Positions 5,973 through 11,648 of a DNA stretch of 11,648 bases are shown piece by piece (the stretch's first letter is position 1; each line of letters opens with the position of its first letter). A program made the position numbers and the translations under genes. Below the pieces are notes generated by a model that had not been told where the DNA came from, searched no databases, and saw nothing but the letters and a program-made list of their open reading frames with translations. This stretch comes from Nephthysia sp036513515 (lineage in GTDB: Bacteria; Chloroflexota; Dormibacteria; Dormibacterales; Dormibacteraceae). The DNA is taken from NCBI GenBank assembly GCA_036513515.1, contig DATBYW010000272.1:1-11648 (forward strand), written 5' to 3'.

Positions 5973-6407
5973 GTGGCACTGAGCACGCCGACCGCCCTGA
6001 GCATCCGCTTCACCGTCAGGGTCGACGACTACGGCAGCCTGGGGAGCTGGACCAAGTGCGAGGGCCTCGCGGTGGAGCACGAGGTGCAGGAGTACCAGGA
6101 GGGTGGGATGAACGACTACGTTCACCGCCTTCCCGGCCGGCGGAAGTACCCGAACGTGAAGCTGACCAGGCCTCTGGACCCGGACTCCGCGACCGTCGCA
6201 CGCTGGGTCACCAGCGTCAGCCCCGGGTTCCAGCGGACCCAGGCCGCAATAGCGGCCCTCGACGCCGGCGGCGCCGTCATCTGCCGCTGGGACCTGAGCG
6301 ACGTCTACCCCATCAAGTGGACCGGCCCGACACTCGACGTGGGCGGCAACCAGGTCGCCACGGAGTCCCTCGAGCTGGCCCACAACGGCTTCCTGGGGCC
6401 CAGCTGA
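5973..6407 (+). CDS. Second inner-tube-type protein (gp19-like, Pvc5/Afp5-like tube initiator)
   Basis: 144 residues from GTG at 5973, preceded by GAGGAG (5957-5962) 10 nt upstream. The fold signature is that of the tube family: LSIRFTVRVDDYGSLGSW (about residues 9-26), CEGLAVEHEVQEYQEGG (28-44), YVHRLPGRRKYPNVKLTRPL (48-67) and a C-terminal strand ESLELAHNGF (131-140). It shares the HxLPGxRKxPxxxLxR core with the tube protein at 2432 but is clearly divergent. In PVC the equivalent Pvc5 makes the first tube ring on the spike/baseplate side; that role is inferred from family and from its place just before the LysM and spike genes. One base separates its stop from the next ATG, so translation is probably coupled. 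Confidence 0.92.
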   Translation: MALSTPTALSIRFTVRVDDYGSLGSWTKCEGLAVEHEVQEYQEGGMNDYVHRLPGRRKYPNVKLTRPLDPDSATVARWVTSVSPGFQRTQAAIAALDAGGAVICRWDLSDVYPIKWTGPTLDVGGNQVATESLELAHNGFLGPS

Positions 6408-6408
6408 G

Positions 6409-7062
6409 ATGAAGGCAAGCCTGGTGTCCGAGGACGGGACCGAGTTGAAGTTTCGGTTCAATCCCAAGGAGTACTCGGTCAGCAAGTCGGCGGAGTGGAC
6501 GCGGCCCACCAACAAGGGCGCCAAGAAAGCCGGCAAGCCGGAGTTCCAGGGCTCGAAGCCGCGGGCCGTTTCCATGGAGCTCTTCTTCGACGATTGGGAG
6601 GGCAAGGGCAGCCTGGTCAAGGACATCGAGACGCTGCTCGACTGGATGACGCCGACCGACAAGTCGCTCTCCAACAACCAGCCCCACCCTCACGTCCTCA
6701 GGTTCCAGTGGGGCGGCCAGCAGCCCCTGGCTCAGTTCAAGGGCTTCCTCAAGTCGGTGAACGCCAAGTTCACGCTCTTCAAGCCGGACGGCACCCCGAT
6801 TCGCGCGACCGCCGGCATCCAGATGGAGGAGATACCACAGGATCCGCAGAAGACCAACCCGACCTCGGGCTCGGAGGCCGGCCGCCGCTCGCACGTGGTG
6901 TCTGCCGGCGACAGCCTCCACTCCCTCGCCTACCGGGAGTACGGCGACCCGGCCCTCTGGCGCGGACTGGCCGATTTCAACTCCCTCGACGATCCGCTGC
7001 GAGTGCGCCCCGGCACCCGACTGATCCTTCCCACGGCGGAAGAGGCCTCGGCGAAGAGCTGA
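6409..7062 (+). CDS. LysM-domain baseplate hub protein (Pvc7/Afp7-like, CIS tube family)
   Basis: 217 residues. The N-terminal part (about 1-145: LKFRFNPKEYSVSKSAEW at 13-30, SMELFFDDW at 55-63, VLRFQWG at 96-102) matches the Pvc7-like domain that attaches to the tube base. The C-terminal segment 161-209 is a LysM fold, beginning SHVVSAGDSLHSLAYREYGD and ending RVRPGTRLILPT. LysM often binds peptidoglycan, but in contractile tails (gp53-like, Afp7/Pvc7) it serves as a structural clamp in the baseplate; the latter is more likely here. There is no signal peptide. The ATG lies one base after the preceding stop with no good ribosome binding site, so translation probably depends on read-through coupling from the tube gene. 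Confidence 0.93.
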   Translation: MKASLVSEDGTELKFRFNPKEYSVSKSAEWTRPTNKGAKKAGKPEFQGSKPRAVSMELFFDDWEGKGSLVKDIETLLDWMTPTDKSLSNNQPHPHVLRFQWGGQQPLAQFKGFLKSVNAKFTLFKPDGTPIRATAGIQMEEIPQDPQKTNPTSGSEAGRRSHVVSAGDSLHSLAYREYGDPALWRGLADFNSLDDPLRVRPGTRLILPTAEEASAKS

Positions 7063-7065
7063 GAG

Positions 7066-8793
7066 ATGGCTACAGAGCAGGTCAGCGTCCGGCCCAAGGT
7101 GGAGATCGACGGAGCGCTCCAGCCTGAGCTCGAGCAGCTGCTCGAACAGGTGCTGGTGGACGACCACCTCCACCTTCCCGACATGTTCCTCCTCAGCTTC
7201 CGCGATTCGAATCGGGACGTGGTCGAGCGCCTCCACGCCAAGATCGGCTCCAAGGTCAAGGTGTCCTGCGCCGAGCCGGGCAAGACCTCGCCACACGTGC
7301 TCATCGACGGCGAGGTGACCGCGCTGGAGGCCGAATACGGCACGGCTGGCAGCCGCGCGGTCCTGCGCGGATATGACCAGTCCCACCGCCTTCATGCCGG
7401 CCGGGTGACCGAGACCTACCAGAACGTCAAGGACTCGGACCTGGCACGGACGGTGGCGCAGCGGGCAAACCTCCAGGCCGGCAAGATCGACGACTCCCAG
7501 ACCACGCACGACCACGTCTCCCAGGTGAACCTCTCTGATTGGGACTTCCTCAAGGCTCGCGCTGCCGAGATCGGTTTCGAGCTGGCGGTAAGCGACGGCA
7601 AGCTTCACTTCCGCAAGCCGAAGCCCTCTCAGGACGGTCCGGGCGGGGGCAACCTGCGCTCCCAGGACCCCCTCCAGCTGGTCTTCGGTCAGGACCTGCT
7701 GGAGTTCCGCCCGCGGGTCAGCTCGGCCGAGCAGGTGGCGCAGGTGAAGGTCCGCGGCTGGAGCCCCAAGGACAAAAAGGAGGTGATTGGCTCAGCCAGC
7801 GCGGGCACCAACGCCGCAAAGCTGCGGGAGACGCCGGAAAAGCTGGCGGCCAAGTTCGCCTCGCGAACGTACGCCATGGTGGACCGGCCGCTGGGAACGC
7901 AGCGTGAGGTGGACGCCGCGGCGAAGTCGGTCGCCGAGCAGATCGGGAGTGCGCACGCAGAAGCGCAGGGTGTCGCGCGCGGCAACCCCCTGCTCAAAGC
8001 CGGCGTGCCGGTCAGCGTGGCGCTGGTCGCGGCCGATTTTGAAGGCCAGTACACGCTCACCCACACCCGGCACGTCTTCGACCGCCAGGGCTATCGCACC
8101 CTCTTCGAGGTCAGCGGCCGCCAGGATCGCTCGCTGCTCGGCCTGGTGAGCGGCGGCAGCGTCAACGGCGGCGGCTCCGCCGGCGGCGCACCGATTTACG
8201 GGGTCGTGGTGGCGATGGTCACCGACAACAACGATCCGGAGAAGCTGGGCAGGGTCAAGCTCAAGTTCCCCTGGCTCTCTGACAACTACCAGTCCGACTG
8301 GGCCCGCATGGCTCAGGCCGGGGCGGGTCCGGACAGCGGCGCCTGCTTCATCCCCGAGGTCAACGACGAGGTGCTGGTCGCCTTCGAGTCTGGCGACGTC
8401 CGCAGACCGATCGTGCTCAGCGCACTCCATAACGGCAAGGACAAGCCGAAGCTGGGCGACGGCCTCCTCGACAACGGCAAGGTCAAGCGCCGCGGCGTCG
8501 TCTCCCGCAAGGGCCACAAGGTGGTCATCTTCGACGACCCGGGCAAGTCGGGAATCGCGCTGATCACCAGCAACGGGAAGATCAGGATCTCGCTCAACGA
8601 GACCAAGAACGAGATCCACATCGCGTGTCAGGGAAAGATCCGGCTGGAGGCGAGCGGTGACCTGACGCTGAAGTCCGACCAGGGCGTCTCGGTCGAGGCC
8701 GGCACCCAGCTTCAGCTCAAGGGCGGCACCGGCGCCAAGCTCGACGGCGGACCGCAGGTCGAGGTCAGCGGCTCGCTGATCAAGCTCAACTGA
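7066..8793 (+). CDS. VgrG-like central spike protein (Pvc8/Afp8-like, gp27-gp5 fusion)
   Basis: The 575-residue protein forms the trimeric spike at the tip of the tube. Residues 1 to about 365 form a gp27/late-control-D-like hub region. A Gly/Ser-rich linker (GGSVNGGGSAGG, about 363-374) leads to a gp5-type OB fold at about 375-460, with VVVAMVTDNNDPEKLGRVKL, CFIPEVNDEVLVAFESGDV and RRPIVLSALHNGKDKP. The remainder, about 461-575, is a repetitive beta-prism with short strands (IRLEASGDLTLKSDQG, VEVSGSLIKLN). There is no lysozyme domain between OB fold and prism and no toxin extension after the prism, so this is a purely structural spike. The start is three bases after the LysM stop. Very similar architectures occur in T6SS VgrG, but the neighbours are eCIS-type. 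Confidence 0.95.
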   Translation: MATEQVSVRPKVEIDGALQPELEQLLEQVLVDDHLHLPDMFLLSFRDSNRDVVERLHAKIGSKVKVSCAEPGKTSPHVLIDGEVTALEAEYGTAGSRAVLRGYDQSHRLHAGRVTETYQNVKDSDLARTVAQRANLQAGKIDDSQTTHDHVSQVNLSDWDFLKARAAEIGFELAVSDGKLHFRKPKPSQDGPGGGNLRSQDPLQLVFGQDLLEFRPRVSSAEQVAQVKVRGWSPKDKKEVIGSASAGTNAAKLRETPEKLAAKFASRTYAMVDRPLGTQREVDAAAKSVAEQIGSAHAEAQGVARGNPLLKAGVPVSVALVAADFEGQYTLTHTRHVFDRQGYRTLFEVSGRQDRSLLGLVSGGSVNGGGSAGGAPIYGVVVAMVTDNNDPEKLGRVKLKFPWLSDNYQSDWARMAQAGAGPDSGACFIPEVNDEVLVAFESGDVRRPIVLSALHNGKDKPKLGDGLLDNGKVKRRGVVSRKGHKVVIFDDPGKSGIALITSNGKIRISLNETKNEIHIACQGKIRLEASGDLTLKSDQGVSVEAGTQLQLKGGTGAKLDGGPQVEVSGSLIKLN

Positions 8794-8805
8794 GGAGGTC
8801 GGAGC

Positions 8806-9192
8806 ATGGGATCACCGGCGATGGTGATGGGCGACCAGATCACAGGGCAGTGCCCGATCCACATGATCCCGAACCCGGCCACCGGGATCCCGCAGCCCTC
8901 TCCCCCGCTCCCCTTCTCGGCGCCGGTGACCATCGGTTGCGTCAACACGGTCCTCATAGGAGGCAAGCCGGCCGCCGTCATGGGCTCTTCGGGGCTGAAC
9001 ACGCCGCCCCATGTGGGGCTTCACCCGGCCGACCCCTACTTCGTCCCGGTGATGCAGGTCGGCCGGGTGGTGAGCGGCAGCGTGACGGTTCTGGTCGGCG
9101 GCCAGCCCGCCGCCACGCAGCAGTCCACCTGCACCTGCTGTGCCACGCCCGGCACGCCGATGCCGACAACGACCACGGTGCTGATCGGATGA
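8806..9192 (+). CDS. PAAR-like spike tip protein (Pvc10-like), Cys/His-rich
   Basis: 128 residues from ATG 8806, with AGGAGG (8793-8798) 7 nt upstream; that ribosome binding site begins on the last base of the spike stop codon. The protein is rich in Gly, Pro and Val. It has two PAAR-like units of the form VLIGGKPAAVMGSS (49-62) and VLVGGQPAATQQST (95-108), with another partial strand TTTTVLIG at the very end. PAAR proteins cap the VgrG trimer as a sharp, metal-stabilised cone; the position directly after the spike gene supports that. Possible metal ligands are C16, H19, H69, H73, C109, C111 and C112, with C45 as another cysteine. There is no C-terminal effector extension. The stop overlaps the next ATG (ATGA at 9189-9192). 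Confidence 0.9.
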   Translation: MGSPAMVMGDQITGQCPIHMIPNPATGIPQPSPPLPFSAPVTIGCVNTVLIGGKPAAVMGSSGLNTPPHVGLHPADPYFVPVMQVGRVVSGSVTVLVGGQPAATQQSTCTCCATPGTPMPTTTTVLIG

Positions 9193-9587
9193 GCCAGGAC
9201 TTCATCGGCTCCGGCCTCGCCTTCCCGCTGCGGACGAACCCCACCGGTCGCGTCGCGCTCGTCTCGCACGATCGCGAGCTCGAAGAGAGCATCCGGCTGA
9301 TACTCGGAACCGCGCCCGGCGAGCGGCCCATGCGCCCGGAATACGGCTGCGCGATCCACGACTACATCTTCGCCACGGCGGATCCCGACACCACGGGCAG
9401 GATCGCCCTGGCGGTGCTGGCCTCACTGGAACGCTGGGAGCCTCGCATCGACGTGGAGGACGTGCTGGTCACGCCCGCCGACGGCGATCCCACGATGCTC
9501 TACATCGACATCCGCTACTCGGTCGGCGACACCAACGACCCCCGAAACCTGGTCTTCCCCTTCTACACAATCCCGGCGGAGGAATAG
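9189..9587 (+). CDS. GPW/gp25-family baseplate wedge protein (Pvc9-like)
   Basis: 132 residues. I use the ATG at 9189, which overlaps the PAAR-like stop (ATGA), because the frame upstream of it is antisense-like junk whereas MSQDFIGSGLAFPLR is a normal gp25 start. The frame could be opened further left, to 8850, but this would overlap almost the whole PAAR-like gene. Core features are the ELEESIRLILGTAPGERPMR segment (about 30-49), then PEYGCAIHDYIF (50-61) and the terminal strand DPRNLVFPFY. gp25-like proteins form the inner ring of the baseplate and nucleate the sheath. The stop TAG is followed by only two bases before the next start. Confidence 0.95.
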   Translation: MSQDFIGSGLAFPLRTNPTGRVALVSHDRELEESIRLILGTAPGERPMRPEYGCAIHDYIFATADPDTTGRIALAVLASLERWEPRIDVEDVLVTPADGDPTMLYIDIRYSVGDTNDPRNLVFPFYTIPAEE

Positions 9588-9589
9588 CG

Positions 9590-11539
9590 ATGACCCTCCC
9601 GGTCCCCGACCTCGACGACCGCCGCTTCCAGGACCTGGTGAACGAGTCCAAGCGTCGGGTCCAGCAGCACTGCCCGACCTGGACGGATCACAACGTGCAC
9701 GACCCAGGAGTGACGCTGATCGAGCTCTTCGCCTGGATGACCGAGCAGGTCATCTACCGGCTGAACCGCGTACCCGACCGCAATTACGTGAAGTTCCTGG
9801 AGCTCCTCGGCGTCCGCCTCTTCCCGCCCACCGCGGCGCGGGCGCCGGTCACCTTCTGGCTGGCCGCCCCGCAGCCGGAGACGGTGCGCATCCCGAGCGG
9901 CACGCAGGTCGCCACCGTCCGTACCGAGACCGAGGACGCCATCGCCTTCACGACCGTCGAGCACCTCGAGCTGGTTCCCTGTGACTTTCACTCGGCGGTC
10001 TCGGTGCTGGAGGGCGACCGCCCCCGGCAGAGAGGTGAGGAACTTCAGCGGCCGGATGGCTTCAGCTGTTTCAGCCCGGTACCCCGGCCCGGCGACTCCC
10101 TGCTGGTCGGTCTCACAGAGGCGGTTCCCCGCTGCGCTGTGACCCTGCGCCTGGGCTGCCAGATCAAAGGTGTGGGAGTGGACCCGGACAACCCGCCGCT
10201 GGTATGGGAGGCGTGGACCGGTGGCGAGTGGGTGGCCTGCGAGGTGGATCGGGACGAGACCGGCGGGCTCAACCGCGACGGGGACGTCGTGCTCCACGTG
10301 CCGAAGGGTCACACCGCCTCGGTATTCGACCTCGAACGGGCGGGCTGGCTGCGGGCCCGGGTGACGGCGAGCGAGCCGGGACAGCCCGGCTACAGCGCCT
10401 CGCCGCTGATCACCCGGATCGCCGCCTTCACTTGCGGAGGCACTGTCGACGCGGTCAACGCCGAGGGCGTGGCCGGCGAGATGCTGGGAGGGTCGGAGGG
10501 AGTGCCCGGTCAGCGCTTTCAGCTCAAGCGACGCCCCGTGGTGGCCGCCGCTCCCCTGCTGCTCGAGGTCAGCGACGGCGAGGACGGCTGGGAAGAGTGG
10601 TCGCAGGTCCCGGACTTTGGCGGGAGCGCCCCCGACGACGGCCATTTCGTCTTCGACCCCGTGGCCGGCGAGGTGCAGCTCGGCCCCGCCGTTCGTGAGC
10701 CGGACGGGAGCGTGCGCAGCTACGGCCGGACGCCCAAGAAGGGCGCCCAGCTGCGAGTGGCCAGCTATCTGACCGGAGGCGGGTCCGCGGGCAACGTGGC
10801 GCGGCGCACGCTGAGAGTCCTCAAGTCGTCCATCCCCTACATTCGGGAGGTCGAGAACCGGCGACCGGCGAGCGGCGGAGTCGACGGGGAGGAGATCGAG
10901 AACGCCAAGGTCCGAGGGCCCCTCCTGCTCAGGACGCTGGGTCGCGCCGTGACCGCCGAGGACTATGAGCACCTGGCGAGAGAGGCGGCGCCCGAGGTTG
11001 TCAGGGTCCGCTGTCTGCCGGCCACCGGCGGGGCCCAGGAGAGCGGTGGGGTCCGCGTCCTCATCGTGCCGTCGGCCGCCAGCAGCGGTGGCCGGCTTGC
11101 CTTCGAGCAGCTGGTGCCCGCCGATGAGACCCTGCACCGGATCGAGAGCCGGCTGGACGAGTGCCGGGTGATCGGGTCGCGCGTCCTGGTGCAGCCGCCC
11201 TTCTACCGAGGCCTCACCGTGGTGGCGCGCTTGCGGGCGCGGCGCCGCGCCAACCCCTCGCGCCTGCAGGAAGAGGCGCTGGAGGCGCTCTACACGTACT
11301 TCAACCCGATCAGCGGCGGACCCGACGGTCGGGGCTGGCCATTCGGACGTCCCATCCATCTCGGCGAGGTCTACGCGATACTCCAGGCGCTGCGCGGCAT
11401 CGAGCTGGTGGAGGATGTGCGCCTGTTCGGGGCAGACCCGGTGAAGCGGGAGCGCGGCGGCGCTCTTCAGCGTCTCGACCTGGAACCCCACGAGCTCGTC
11501 TTCTCGTACGAGCACCAGGTGCTCGTGGAGCAGAGCTGA
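9590..11539 (+). CDS. Putative baseplate assembly protein, gpJ/Pvc11-like
   Basis: 649 residues from ATG 9590, with GGAGG at 9578-9582, 7 nt upstream. The N-terminus contains the family hallmark HNVHDPGVTLIELFAWMTEQ (about 34-53), followed by YRLNRVPDRNYVKFLELLGV. The middle (about 80-430) is a set of beta-rich modules (for example WEAWTGGEWVACEVDRDETG). The C-terminal part has the gpJ-like segment LLLRTLGRAVTAEDYEHLAR (443-462) and the final WPFGRPIHLGEVYAILQALR region (near 590-610). In contractile tails this protein forms the wedge that bridges the gp25 ring and the peripheral proteins. Only seven bases separate it from the next gene. Confidence 0.94.
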   Translation: MTLPVPDLDDRRFQDLVNESKRRVQQHCPTWTDHNVHDPGVTLIELFAWMTEQVIYRLNRVPDRNYVKFLELLGVRLFPPTAARAPVTFWLAAPQPETVRIPSGTQVATVRTETEDAIAFTTVEHLELVPCDFHSAVSVLEGDRPRQRGEELQRPDGFSCFSPVPRPGDSLLVGLTEAVPRCAVTLRLGCQIKGVGVDPDNPPLVWEAWTGGEWVACEVDRDETGGLNRDGDVVLHVPKGHTASVFDLERAGWLRARVTASEPGQPGYSASPLITRIAAFTCGGTVDAVNAEGVAGEMLGGSEGVPGQRFQLKRRPVVAAAPLLLEVSDGEDGWEEWSQVPDFGGSAPDDGHFVFDPVAGEVQLGPAVREPDGSVRSYGRTPKKGAQLRVASYLTGGGSAGNVARRTLRVLKSSIPYIREVENRRPASGGVDGEEIENAKVRGPLLLRTLGRAVTAEDYEHLAREAAPEVVRVRCLPATGGAQESGGVRVLIVPSAASSGGRLAFEQLVPADETLHRIESRLDECRVIGSRVLVQPPFYRGLTVVARLRARRRANPSRLQEEALEALYTYFNPISGGPDGRGWPFGRPIHLGEVYAILQALRGIELVEDVRLFGADPVKRERGGALQRLDLEPHELVFSYEHQVLVEQS

Positions 11540-11546
11540 GTCAGAG

Positions 11547-11648
11547 ATGAGCCGAGGCGCCGGCAGCACGGTGACCAGTCCCCACCCCCTGGCCGGATAC
11601 CTGCCCGCCATCTACCAGGAGGACGTCTTCGCCCGTGGGCTCACCGAA
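11547..11648 (+). CDS. Phage tail protein, Pvc12/tail protein I-like (partial, 5' end only)
   Basis: The first 34 codons are visible: MSRGAGSTVTSPHPLAGYLP, then AIYQEDVFARGLTE, running off the right edge. The HPLAGYLPAIYQEDxFxRxLT pattern is the usual opening of the phage tail-like protein that follows the gpJ-like gene in eCIS loci (Pvc12/Afp12 side of the baseplate). The start ATG lies 7 bp after the preceding stop; the upstream sequence has only a weak purine-rich GAG. The identification rests on a short N-terminus plus synteny. Confidence 0.8.
   Translation, partial: MSRGAGSTVTSPHPLAGYLPAIYQEDVFARGLTE

Noticed and set aside
6313..7608. 431-codon minus-strand open frame across the LysM and spike genes
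   Set aside because: It spans two well-identified plus-strand genes and shows no independent signature.
8850..9188. N-terminal extension of the gp25-like gene back to 8850
   Set aside because: It would overlap almost all of the PAAR-like gene. The extension is His/Arg/Pro-rich junk, and the family-typical start is the ATG at 9189.
9563..11611. 682-codon open frame on the minus strand opposite the gpJ-like gene
   Set aside because: It is the antisense shadow of a GC-rich gene. Its translation is Arg/Ala/Gly/His-rich without recognisable motifs, while the plus strand encodes a clear baseplate family with a good ribosome binding site.
873..11648. Type VI secretion system or ordinary prophage tail
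   Set aside because: There is no TssB/TssC pair, no TssJLM membrane complex, no capsid, portal, holin or lysin gene. The DUF4255, DUF6760, LysM and gpJ-like set in this order is eCIS-type. A tailocin outside the window edges cannot be fully excluded.
1..11648. tRNA, rRNA, CRISPR arrays, insertion sequences or attachment sites
   Set aside because: I saw no regularly spaced direct repeats, transposase-like frame, tRNA-like cloverleaf segment or terminal inverted repeats; almost all of the window is packed with eCIS coding sequence.

Overview
The window holds most of the structural core of an extracellular contractile injection system (eCIS), a phage-tail-like particle of the Photorhabdus virulence cassette (PVC) / antifeeding prophage (Afp) type. 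The DNA is very GC-rich, with G or C at most third codon positions, frequent GTG/TTG starts and GGAGG-type ribosome binding sites. This suits a high-GC bacterium. Actinomycetota is my first guess, because this gene order and the DUF4255 and DUF6760 partners are common in actinobacterial eCIS loci, but Chloroflexota or another high-GC phylum cannot be excluded.

Layout. Positions 1-608 (minus strand) carry a DUF4255/Pvc16-like gene, the presumed tube-terminator/cap, which runs off the left edge. It is transcribed away from the rest. Positions 609-872 are a divergent intergenic region with three short perfect hairpins and a 9-bp direct repeat, one copy of which could be part of an ECF-type promoter. 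From 873 to the right edge there is one tightly packed plus-strand operon: contractile sheath; inner tube; a 128-residue tail-assembly-like protein; a 54-residue DUF6760 protein; an 833-residue Pro/Ala-rich protein with repeated [V/I]QR and LPLA motifs; a second tube-type protein; a LysM protein; a VgrG-like spike; a PAAR-like tip; a gp25-like baseplate wedge; a gpJ-like baseplate protein; and the first 34 codons of a Pvc12/tail-protein-I-like gene. Neighbours overlap by 4 bp or are separated by at most 38 bp, so the block is almost certainly co-transcribed.

How the parts work together. By family knowledge, the gp25-, gpJ- and Pvc12-like proteins form the baseplate around the VgrG/PAAR spike, and the LysM protein and second tube protein join spike to tube. 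The major tube polymerises from there, the sheath assembles around it in the extended state, and the DUF4255 protein caps the far end. Sheath contraction drives tube, spike and cargo into a target. A tape-measure protein, AAA+ ATPase, tail fibre and effectors are expected in such loci but are not visible; they probably lie beyond the right edge.

The least understood part is the trio at 2887-5944: two small genes joined by GTGA overlaps, then the long motif-repeat protein. It occupies the place that the assembly-chaperone pair and tape measure hold in phage tail operons, yet the long protein does not look like a normal helical tape measure. I regard it as the best candidate for undescribed biology here.
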